Assembly (NCBI GenBank): GCA_026387155.1
Contig: JAPLMF010000027.1
Coordinates: forward strand, 18,317-60,452
DNA length: 42,136 nt
Reading direction: 5' to 3'
From: Candidatus Omnitrophota bacterium
GTDB taxonomy: Bacteria; Omnitrophota; Gorgyraeia; 2-01-FULL-45-10
How positions within the stretch are numbered: the stretch's first letter is position 1; each line of letters begins with the position of its first letter. Made by a program: the position numbers and the translations under genes. This document shows, piece after piece, positions 28,627 through 38,700 of this stretch. Below the pieces are notes generated by a model. It ran no database searches and had not been told where the DNA came from. It worked only from the letters and a program-made list of their open reading frames with translations.

Positions 28627-28668
28627 TTTTAACGCACGCCTTCTTCCTTAAAATGTAAATGTTTTGGA

Positions 28669-28697
28669 AGTATAACACTTTCAGAACTGCTTGTCAA
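28669..28697 (-). promoter_or_regulatory. Sigma70-type promoter upstream of the HAD phosphatase gene
   Basis: Minus strand TTGACA - 17 nt - TATACT (plus: AGTATA 28669-28674, TGTCAA 28692-28697). Confidence 0.75.
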
Positions 28698-28716
28698 TAA
28701 AGGGGTTCGAAGCTTA

Positions 28717-29628
28717 CTAATACTCAACCTTCGTCTTTACAAACTTTATGTTGATTATCGTTATTATAAATACCACCGCGAATACGATATAACCCAATGC
28801 GGAGGCGTACCCCATCTGGAACTTCCTGAATCCCATGTCGTACAGATATGCTACAACGGTCAATGCTGAATCGAGCACGCCGCCTATGCCGAACTCGCTC
28901 TCCGTCATTATGTATATGCGCTCGAATACCTGGAACGACGCTATGAAGCTCATTATGACGACGAATACCATCGTAGGTTTTAAGAGCGGCAGTGTTATGT
29001 GCCTGAACTTCTCCCACCGGCTGGCGCCGTCAATATCCGCCGCCTCGTAAACGGTATTGGGTATCGTCTGGAGTCCCGCCAGGAAGAGTATCATGTTGTA
29101 GCCAATACCTGCCCATATCGACATTATCATGATGGCGGGCAGCGTCCATACCGGACTCATCAGCCAGTCTATGGGCTTAAAGCCCGCTAGCATGAGACAA
29201 TGGTTTATAAGGCCGTACTTCTCGCCTGCGAACATCCACTTCCATATCACGGATAGCGCTATTACCGAGGTGACGGTCGGGATGAAGTATATTGTGCAGA
29301 AGAAGTTCTTAAACTTTATCTTCTGGTTGACCGCCATAGCCAGAAGAAGCGAGAGTATGACCCCCGGAGGTATTACACCGACCGTATAGAAGATCGTATT
29401 ACGTATCGACTTCCAGAATCTTGGGTCATTGAATAATATAGTCCTATAATTATCGAGGCCGATCCATTTCGGCGAGTGTATGCCGTTATATTCGGTGAAC
29501 GACCAGTAGAAAGAAGCGACGAGCGGCCCCAGGACGAACACCGCAAAGAGGAGGACCACCGGCGCAATAAAAATGAACGACCACTTCTGTTCGTTCATTT
29601 TTGCTAAGAAGCTGCCTCTTTTTATCAT
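28717..29628 (-). CDS. ABC sugar transporter permease (MalF/UgpA-like)
   Basis: FIAPVVLLFAVFVLGPLVASFYWSFTEYNG; EAADIDGASRWEKFRHITLPLLKPTMVFV (EAA motif). Confidence 0.93.
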   Translation of the reverse strand: MIKRGSFLAKMNEQKWSFIFIAPVVLLFAVFVLGPLVASFYWSFTEYNGIHSPKWIGLDNYRTILFNDPRFWKSIRNTIFYTVGVIPPGVILSLLLAMAVNQKIKFKNFFCTIYFIPTVTSVIALSVIWKWMFAGEKYGLINHCLMLAGFKPIDWLMSPVWTLPAIMIMSIWAGIGYNMILFLAGLQTIPNTVYEAADIDGASRWEKFRHITLPLLKPTMVFVVIMSFIASFQVFERIYIMTESEFGIGGVLDSALTVVAYLYDMGFRKFQMGYASALGYIVFAVVFIITIINIKFVKTKVEY

Positions 29629-29641
29629 ATCTTCCTATACG

Positions 29642-30436
29642 CTAAAACGTTCCGTACTTCGCCATGTACCTTCTTATCATCTCGAACGACTTTGGTACGT
29701 ATTCCAGCTCTTCCTCTTTGCCTTCGTACTCTACGTTAAAGAAGCCGCGATAGTTGGCTTTCTTAAGTATCGCGAATATCTTGTCATAGTCAAACTCGAG
29801 TTCCCTGCAATCGGGAGAGAGTTTGTGGATCTTGGCGTGCATGTGGGTCGCATAAGGGATCGACTTCTCAAGCGCCGCGTACGGATCGGGATCGTGATAG
29901 TTGCCGGAGTCAAGATTAAGCTTCACCCACGGTGAACCCACGTCTTTTAAGAGTTTCAGCGTCTCTACCGATGTCGGGAGATATCCGCCGCTGTTGTGAG
30001 ATTCGACGGCGAGAGTGACACCTTTCTTCGCGGCGTATACCGCGCACTGGCTTATGCTCTTTACGACCTTAGGCCAAAGTTCGGCGTGCCTCTCTTTAGG
30101 CGCCCATCCGGCGAATATGCGGAGGTTTGGGGAGCCTAAAAGATATGCGGTGTCCGTCCAGCTGTTTATCTTGGCTACCTCGGCCTTCTCATCAACATCT
30201 TTATCTTTGCCGAAACTGTTGCCCGGTGAAACGGCCGATATCGTTATGCAGAGGTCCGTCGCAAGCTTCTTTATCTTCAAGAGGTAATCCGGCTCCTGGC
30301 TCTTTAAATGGATATCGATTATATCCACCCCGCCTATTTTGAGATCGTTGGCGCACACATAAAGAAGCTTCTCCATATCCATCTTGCCGGATGCGAAAGT
30401 CCTGTTATACGACCAGGTGCAGAGTCCTAATTTCAT
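29642..30436 (-). CDS. Sugar phosphate isomerase/epimerase (xylose isomerase-like TIM barrel)
   Basis: MKLGLCTWSYNR, GVDIIDIHLKSQEPDYL, LAVESHNSGGYLPTS, VKLNLDSGNYHDPDP, FFNVEYEG. Start taken at the second Met. Confidence 0.85.
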   Translation of the reverse strand: MKLGLCTWSYNRTFASGKMDMEKLLYVCANDLKIGGVDIIDIHLKSQEPDYLLKIKKLATDLCITISAVSPGNSFGKDKDVDEKAEVAKINSWTDTAYLLGSPNLRIFAGWAPKERHAELWPKVVKSISQCAVYAAKKGVTLAVESHNSGGYLPTSVETLKLLKDVGSPWVKLNLDSGNYHDPDPYAALEKSIPYATHMHAKIHKLSPDCRELEFDYDKIFAILKKANYRGFFNVEYEGKEEELEYVPKSFEMIRRYMAKYGTF

Positions 30437-31473
30437 TTTACCTTCACCCATTTTCCTTTAGCACTGGATTCGTATGCGGCGTTTATGACAGCCATAGTGG
30501 CCCTGCCCTCTTCGCCTGACACGAGCGGCTTATTCTTCGTTATGACACAATCGATGAAACAGTGGACCGCGTTCTCCCAGCCGGAAGCCGTGGACCCGAG
30601 TTCAGGATATATTTCCTCGAGTATACAGTTCGGGTCGTCGCCCTTCCCGGTCTTGGCTATGACGACCCTGACGGGCTTTTCGGTCCCGATGGACGTCGTC
30701 ATCTTACCCTTTGACCCATAGACCGCCGTCGTAACCTCGTAAGGCCTAGTCGTCCACGAGCATTCTATCTCGCCCTTCGTGCCGTCTTCGAATTTGAACA
30801 ACACAGTCGCGTTATCGTCGACCTTTACATCTTTTTCGATCGTCCTGATGGTAGCAAATACTTCCACTATCTTCTTCCCGGCGAACCATCTCACGAGGTC
30901 AGTAATGTGCACGCCTATGTCTACCATTGCGCCGCCGCCGGACTTTGACTTATCATAGAACCAGTGGGCCTTGCCTTCCGACCAGTACTCAGGACCCGCG
31001 TGGCCGATCCTGCCACGTATGTTGTGTATCTTGCCCAATACTCCTGAATCGAGTATCTTCTTCGCGGCCTGATGGACAGGATCAAACCTCTGGGTCTGCT
31101 CTACCATGAGGTATACACCGTTCTTCGCCGCGGCCTTCGCCATTTTGTCGGCGGCCTTGGCAAATATCGCTATCGGCTTCTCCACAAGGACATGCTTCTT
31201 GTGTTTGCAGGCTGCCACCGCCATCTCTTCATGAAGGTAGTTCGGAGTATCGACGAATACGACGTCGATGTCTTTGCGTTTCACGACCTTCTTCCAGTTA
31301 GTCTCTATCTCGGCGCCGCTTAGCTGGAACTTATCTTTAAGAGCCCTTGCTTTGGCCGCATCTATATCACAGAGAACTTTTACTTCCGCCTTATCCTTGT
31401 AATTAATCAGGTTCGGCAAGCTCGCGCGCTCCGCGATCTTTCCACAACCGATAACTGCCACTCTAACTGCCAT
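30433..31473 (-). CDS. Gfo/Idh/MocA family oxidoreductase
   Basis: VAVIGCGKIAERASLPNL, VEKPIAIFAKAADKM, GGAMVDIGVHITDLVRWFAG. Confidence 0.93.
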   Translation of the reverse strand: MAVRVAVIGCGKIAERASLPNLINYKDKAEVKVLCDIDAAKARALKDKFQLSGAEIETNWKKVVKRKDIDVVFVDTPNYLHEEMAVAACKHKKHVLVEKPIAIFAKAADKMAKAAAKNGVYLMVEQTQRFDPVHQAAKKILDSGVLGKIHNIRGRIGHAGPEYWSEGKAHWFYDKSKSGGGAMVDIGVHITDLVRWFAGKKIVEVFATIRTIEKDVKVDDNATVLFKFEDGTKGEIECSWTTRPYEVTTAVYGSKGKMTTSIGTEKPVRVVIAKTGKGDDPNCILEEIYPELGSTASGWENAVHCFIDCVITKNKPLVSGEEGRATMAVINAAYESSAKGKWVKVK

Positions 31474-31491
31474 TTCGGTGTTCCTCCTTTT

Positions 31492-32529
31492 TTATAAATA
31501 CACTTTCGCGCCCCTGCGCGACGATTCATAGATCGCCCAAACCAGCTTCTGGGTCTCGAGTGCATCCTCACCCGTTATTGCGGGTTTACGCCCGGCCCGC
31601 AAGGCATCATAGAAGTCCTTTATCTGGTTATAGTGGCAATAACCCCAATAGTCTCTTACACCATCGCCGTAATCGATATACTCATTTTTTTTCGGCGCGG
31701 CCTTCTCTTCTTTGCCCTTAAAATACCATATTTTCGCTGAATCTTTTACTATATTTACGCGGGCTTTTTCACAATCTATTTCTATCTCAGGATCGTCGTC
31801 GTAGGAATAGTAGTTTATAAGATAAAAACAGGCGTAAAAACCGTTCTTGAACCTGATCACGCCTTCGGCGGAATCTTCTACATTTATAAAGGAATGAAAA
31901 CGAACCGCTACCTTCGATTCTACGTAGTCGATGGGGGCGGGCGAGAGCCACCTGAGTATATCCAGGTAATGTATCGCCTGATCTATGACTACGCCGCCGC
32001 CTTCTTTGTCCTTGCGGCCTTTCCAGTCGCTCTTCTTGTAGTAGCTGTCGGGCTTGCAATATGAGAGCACCAGTTTTGCTGACTTCATCTTCCCCAAAGA
32101 ACCGCCCTGCACCCTTTTCTTTATCAATACGGAGCTGGGGTTGAACCTGTTCTGAGATATCACACCGAAAGTTATCCCGGCCCTCTTTGCCGCTACGATC
32201 TCTTTTTTAGCATCGGAAGGGTTTAAGGCCATCGGCTTTTCTGTCAATACGTTTATACCGCGCTTTGCGGCTTCGATGATCATTGGGGCGTGCAAATAAT
32301 GAGGGGTGCATATATGGACGCTATCAAGGCTCTCGGAGGAGAACATCTCCTTGTAATCTGAATAGGAGTTACATCCGTATCGGCGGGCTTTTTCCGCGGC
32401 GCGGGAATGCCTTATATCGCAGACTGCGGCTATCCGCACGCCCTTTATACGCCTCAAAGACTCGGCATGCATGGGAAATATCGTACCGCAACCGATTATA
32501 CCTACATTTATAGTGGACATGGAGCTCAT
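31492..32529 (-). CDS. Gfo/Idh/MocA family oxidoreductase
   Basis: VGIIGCGTIFPMHAESL, TEKPMALNPSDAKKE, GGGVVIDQAIHYLDILRWL. Confidence 0.93.
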   Translation of the reverse strand: MSSMSTINVGIIGCGTIFPMHAESLRRIKGVRIAAVCDIRHSRAAEKARRYGCNSYSDYKEMFSSESLDSVHICTPHYLHAPMIIEAAKRGINVLTEKPMALNPSDAKKEIVAAKRAGITFGVISQNRFNPSSVLIKKRVQGGSLGKMKSAKLVLSYCKPDSYYKKSDWKGRKDKEGGGVVIDQAIHYLDILRWLSPAPIDYVESKVAVRFHSFINVEDSAEGVIRFKNGFYACFYLINYYSYDDDPEIEIDCEKARVNIVKDSAKIWYFKGKEEKAAPKKNEYIDYGDGVRDYWGYCHYNQIKDFYDALRAGRKPAITGEDALETQKLVWAIYESSRRGAKVYL

Positions 32530-32646
32530 CAGGGCTAAAACCCTGCGTTCCTTTCAGTCTATGCGACATCCCGCCCCGTTCATTCGACTTCCGCGGCGGG
32601 ATAAGAGAGATTAGGTTATCACAAGGCCATTATACCGTCAATCTAA

Positions 32647-32689
32647 TTCCAAACCTGGTTTGGATCCGCATGCCAAACCAGGTTTGGAA
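32647..32689 (-). terminator. 17-bp stem terminator-like hairpin after the giant gene
   Basis: TTCCAAACCTGGTTTGG atccgcatg CCAAACCAGGTTTGGAA, 27 nt beyond the stop at 32716 on the minus strand. Confidence 0.7.
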
Positions 32690-32715
32690 CTTGGAACATG
32701 GGCCTGGGTGGAATG

Positions 32716-35700
32716 CTAGGCTGCTGAGAGTGATGCGATGAGCATACCGTTTAAAGTTGCAAACTCCTGCGGATCCCTTACTTCTATAGGGGGCAGGACG
32801 AATATAAACTTTCTGGCAAAATCCCTGCCGGAATCGGTCACGTCCGGTATTCTGGAAGGCGGAGCGCCGGTCAAAAGCTCATATATGCGAGAGAGCTTTT
32901 CCATCCTCTGGCTATAATCATTTATATATAAAGCCCTTAAACCGGCCAGTATACCTTCAAGCTGCCTAAATGTGCCCAGCCTTCCGCCCTCTGCCTTAAA
33001 TACAAGGAACTTGGCGTCCTTAGGCATCTTGGACATAAAGGCCTCATCGTCAAGATATCTCTCGTCATCGAGAGCAATATCCACCAAAACATCGCGTCCG
33101 GTAAGCTCCATCTCCCGGAGCTTTATCTTCTCTATCATCTTCTCGGGATGCCTCATTTCTTCTTCGGTTACAACAACTATCTTTTCACTTGAATCCGGAT
33201 ATTCATCGTTCCACCGTTTGACGACACCAGAGAAGACTGTCCTTTGCGTTTTGGATTGCCCGACATACTCGTGCGGAACAAGGGCCTCCGGTATTATGTG
33301 ATATATGACCTTACTGTCTTTGACAGGAGGAACAAGATCCTTATTTATCCGTCCTATGGCTTCTATGTCACGCTTAATCCTGTCCGAAAGCGTATCAGTC
33401 AAAGCGCTCTTTTTGATCAGCCATTCCAGCCATATCTTTCTCTCCCTGGCGCTGCCTTCCGACGTATTATACTTTACGCGGTCATATAAAGCATGGATCC
33501 TGTTTACAACTTCTCCGCCGGCCTTATATTGTCCCAATATATAACCAAGGCCTGCCGCGGCATTCCGGTACATAACGCCGGGTTCGCTATCTTCTTCCAA
33601 TATTTTAAGGAGCTCCGACGCGTATCCCGGATTACCGGATTTGCCGAGAATATTTGCCGCGACCCGCCGTACCGCAAGCGGCGCTTTAATATCCGCCAGC
33701 GCCGATCTAAGGTATTCTGTGTCGCCGCCCAGATCTTTGAGCATTACGCGCGATTTCGCTATTGTCGTCGCGGAATCAAGGCGCATCAGTTTATCTTGTA
33801 GTTTGCCAAGCGGCGCGGCATCGCTCATTAATATCTCTTTTCTCAAATCTGCTATCCTGTATGCCCTCTCCTTCATTATCTCAGAAAGCGGCCTCGCGTA
33901 ACCTTCCTTCTTCCACAGATATAGCGCCCAGTATGTATTGACCCACGCCACATCTATCACGTCGCCGCCCGTAACGTGGTCTTTAAGCCATTTCCTTTTT
34001 GTGGGCTCCAACATTGCTTTCAACCCGCCTTCAATAAATCTGTGCAGTATCTCTTCTTTGGATGTAGCTATACCGCCGTAATTGATAAGCCACGAAGGCT
34101 GCGATATTATCCCCTTCGCGAGCATTAGGCGCTCTATACGCGCCACTTCTTCCGGCCGGGACGTCTTCTTGCCGATAGGCGCGTTTGCCGCGGAAGCGAA
34201 TATCCTGACCTTTAAATTTGCCACATCTTCATCGGTCTCTATCTGATAGGCCTTCGCGGCAGGAATGGCTATCAAGGCATCTTTAAATAATATGCGCTTG
34301 GAGGCTTCCCTGGCGGCCGCCTCATCCTTAGACGACATCTCCGCGGTGGTCGCGATAACTTCGCTTGAGCCCAATATTTCGTAGTTTGCAGGATTAAAAA
34401 CAAACCTCTCGCCGCGTTTGGCGGCGGCGGCCTTATCTCCCGCAAGCCTGCCAATCTCTTCTAAGGGAATACCTCCCGAATTATAGATACTGCCGAAGTC
34501 CAGATCAGAGACGCCTACAACCCTAAAATTGTATTTATTGTAAACTTCGGGGTGTTCTAAAAATAGCTTTATGATATTTCCGCCGACTTCACCTAAACCC
34601 TGCAATATTATCGTCCGGGGTTTATCGGTAGGTATATTGAATTGTTTGATGACACTTTCATTGTCGAGAAGCGCGCAGATGCTTTCGAGCACCGACAGTG
34701 ATGTCACGCGCCATGCATCATGTGACAGGTATCCTTTTTCGGCGCTGCCGCTTGTCGTCAGCGGTATGAGCTCTGTATTCAGGTCCTTTTCCGCCTGTAT
34801 GCCTATTCCATCTATGAGCTCCATTATATCGCCTACATCCATATAGTTAGGCCGCATGTCAGGCCCTTCGATGCGGCTTACGCCGAGCGTCCCCAGATCT
34901 ATGAATGCTTTGACATACAGCTCTACGGCGCGCCTGACATTGGCGATATTCGCGGGACTCGCCTCTTTCTGGGCGCATTCGATCCTCACTCCGCCCTTTG
35001 CCACTACAAGGCCGCGGTCAAAGAGGTCTTTGTCGCCATAAACTGCCGTAGCCGCAAAATAGTTATTCCCGTCAACATAAAGGAACGACTTGCCGCCTTC
35101 AAAGAATACTTCGGCGAGAGGATTCTTAAATGACATATCCCTGGCCAGGTCCGTCGCTTCTTTAAGCGCGTTCAACGCACTGAAATCGCCGTTTTCAGAT
35201 GCTGTTATTGTGTAATAGAGAGGAAGATCTTTGTCGCGGAGCCCTAAAAGTTTGCCCAGATCGCCGCTCAGCATGATGCTAAGCCCGGCTTCACCGCGCT
35301 TATGGTAGTAGCCGTCTTCATTAGTCTTTATGACAAGGGCCCTTAGCGCCGCGAGTTTTTCTTCGGGCGTACCTTCGAGCGCGTCTCGCACTATCGGCAG
35401 CGCCGCTATCTTATTAAGAAGGATGTCGAGCTTTGCGGTCTCTCGGGCCTCGATATTTCTTATGAGGGAGCTTACGAGCTTAAGACGCTCTTTATAAGCA
35501 TTGTTCGGGCCGTGATCTTTACCGGTGAGGTGGGCAAGTTCGTCATCTTCCAGAATTGTCTTACAGAGACGTTCTGAATTCCTCTGAAAAATACGCTTTA
35601 ATAACTTCTCTCCTATATAAATGGCCCCGTCACGATAACCAGCGTGAGCGATATTGGAATGGGCTATATCGTTATTCCACCCTATGGCAGCCTCTCCTAG

Positions 35701-38700
35701 AACTATACGAAATTTAATCGGGCTGCCGCGTAGTCTATGAAGGTTGAGCCAATTTTTAACATTGGCCGATTCTTCTTCGCTAAAAAATCTTGTAATTTCA
35801 GCTGGCGGACCGCGGCACTCATTAGGATCAGTGGCCCCGGGCTTATATCCGTTGACATAACGGACCTGGTACGCCTTGAGCACTCCGTCTTCAATGGTAA
35901 CTTCAAACATCTTGCCGCTCGCGATAAGATCGCTTATTAAAGTATTGGAATCCGGAGCTTTGGGGCCTTTTAAATCCTTGTTCGGCGCGATCGCGGCTGC
36001 GGCGGTGACTTCTTTGCGCTCTACGGCCGCATTCCACTGCCTGAGATATTCAGCCGAGGTCAGACGCGCTTCAAGGATACCGCTCAGCTTGACGGCGGTG
36101 GCTTGATACTTAGCGACCTCTTCAGGGGTTTTTTCCAGGACAGCCATCAGCGCGGTAAAATACGACTCAGGTTTATTGTCTTTAGGGATGATGGTATTGC
36201 CTTCGCCGGGAATGTCCAGATTTATAGGTACGCCCTGCGACTGCAATATGCCTTCGGGCAGCGGCGGAGCGAGCTGCAAGCCTCCGCACACACCTACATC
36301 CGCTTCGGAATAACCGGCCGCTTCCGTCTTTGGATCGGAGTCCTGTATCTGGACATCCGTCGCGGCGAGGATAGCGCGCTGATCCTCAATATCTATATTG
36401 TGAATAATGGTAAAGCTGCCTTTATATACATCGGGCTCTGCCTGTTTTTTCCTGGCAATATCCCTCTCTATGTCGGAAAAACGCTTGATACTATTCACCA
36501 TATGAGGATTGACAGGCACATTAGCTCCTATCACGACCTGTATCCCTGCCCTTACCATCTTCTCTATATTCTCAGGGGAGAACGCTCTCGTCGGAGAGGC
36601 TTTTTCAGGTACCACCCTGCCGGTAAAGGAGACGACGTACTGGTCCTCTCTTAAGCCAAGCTTTTTTTTGGATTCCCGTTTTGTAGCGAGGACCTCTCCG
36701 GGGGTAGGCTCTTCCACATCCGCGTCGGGGAAGAGGCTAAGCATATTCTCGCGAAATATATGGGCCGTTGAAGCCCTCACGTCGCCATTCGTTACCGATA
36801 CCATCATATTGGTAAGATGATCCCATTCGTCGTGATTGTCATATCCGAACCCACGCGCAGGGCTTAGGATATCATCAACATGTTGGGCGCTTACACCCGC
36901 GTACCAATCGGCCGTACGGGCACCGGCCGAGGTCAGATCGACCACATTCCCATAGGTATGATAAAAATATTTCCAATATTTCTCATCGATACCGATATAC
37001 CTCAGAATATCATCGCCGGTCCTCCTGTCCCACCAGACCCTGTTTGGATACGTATGGGTACTGTACCCGACCATCGCCCTACCCAGTATGGGATCTTCCT
37101 TATAATAGATATTTCTGAAGAGGGGCGCCGACCCGAGCTGGCCGTCGTTAAAATGGATGGCGGGCGCTCGGTAATCATCTGCCGCCACGGCGGCTTTCCT
37201 TTTCTCAATAATCTTTATTAATTCAAGCGAAGCCCTCGAAAAGAAAGCGGAGAACTCCGCGTCCGATACGAGGTTGCCTTCATCCGGGTTCCTGTAGTGG
37301 TATAATCTTTCGGTATAGTAAGGCACTTCCGTCTCGGCCTGGCCTTTTTTATAGCCCTTTATAAGGTAGCTCTCAATACCGAACTTATTAACGGCCATAT
37401 AACAAACGGCTACGGCTGTAGAATTTCCTATAGGGACATCGAACCTCGCCACCTCTTTTATTTCTTCGGCTCCGACCCCTAATAACGCGGAGTAATTAGT
37501 TTCTTCATCCTGTCCGGTCTTCTTGTTCTTCGTCCTCGCGTAATATGGCTCGCAGGTCTTCAGGGGCTGCCCCCCGCATTTCAAAAGATCGGCGAATCCT
37601 ATGCTATGGGACTGCTCTACCCTGCCCAGGCCGCCTCCGGCATTCCAAACCTCGGAAGACACGACCCATACCGAACGGTCTCTAAGCGAACGGGCTTGTC
37701 TGGACATCCAATCCTCAGAGATCTCTTCTTTAAGCATTAACAGAATAGAGTCGACTACCGGCTTGCTCCTTACATCCGCGCATTCCGGGCTCGTAAGTAC
37801 GGTAACGAGCGACAGTTTCTCTTTCTTGCTGAGCAATCTTACCGCCCTGAGTATGGGGTATCTGGCTTCTACCGGATGGCGCTTGTTGGCAGCGGCAATC
37901 TGATCACATGCTGAGAGTAACTCCGAAACACTTCTGTCGCTCTCCCAGCCCACTTTAAGGGCCGCGCTCAGCTCTTTCAGCAGATACTTCCAGTTATCTC
38001 CAACCATCGCCTTAGGGACGTCCACCTGTTCCGATTTAGCCTGCTGATACCTTTTCCAGGCGCGTATCTTTTCGCCAAACTTATTCTTACCATGATTCTC
38101 AAGATCCTGGAGCGTGAGGCCCCTTATGTAATTCTCGGGCATATCCTTCCAGAAAATAGCGGCGGCTATCTGTATAGCCAGTAAATGAGTTGAAGTATCG
38201 TGCTCTGATGAATATTCGCCGCCTCTGCCGAATGCCGCGTGAAAAAATTCGTGAAAAAGCGCTTCCAGCCTGTGTTCATACAACGGACTTCTCGGATCAA
38301 AAAATTCGGCGGCGAGCCCTATCGATCTTTTGGTGCCGAAACCGAGATAGTATTTTTCCAAAGATTCGTAGACTGACTTGATAGTACCTAATTTCCAGCC
38401 CTCTGATGCATTTCTAAATAGAGCTATGGTTTCGAGCAGTTTATCTTTTACCGCATTGGGGGCGCGCGCCTTTATTATCTCTTCCAGCTCATCCAGGGTC
38501 CTTGAAAAAGACTGCGACTCATTCCACGGTGTAATGCTTATATTCTCCAGATCCACATCATTAAACCTGTGGCCTATCAACGGCTCGTCCGAAACGCCTG
38601 CCTGTGGATGTTCTGATAAGAAGATCTTTACCGCGAAACGATCCGGCGTATCATAGCCGCCTCCCAAACGCGATACAGCCGCGGAGTTTTCAAGCAGACA

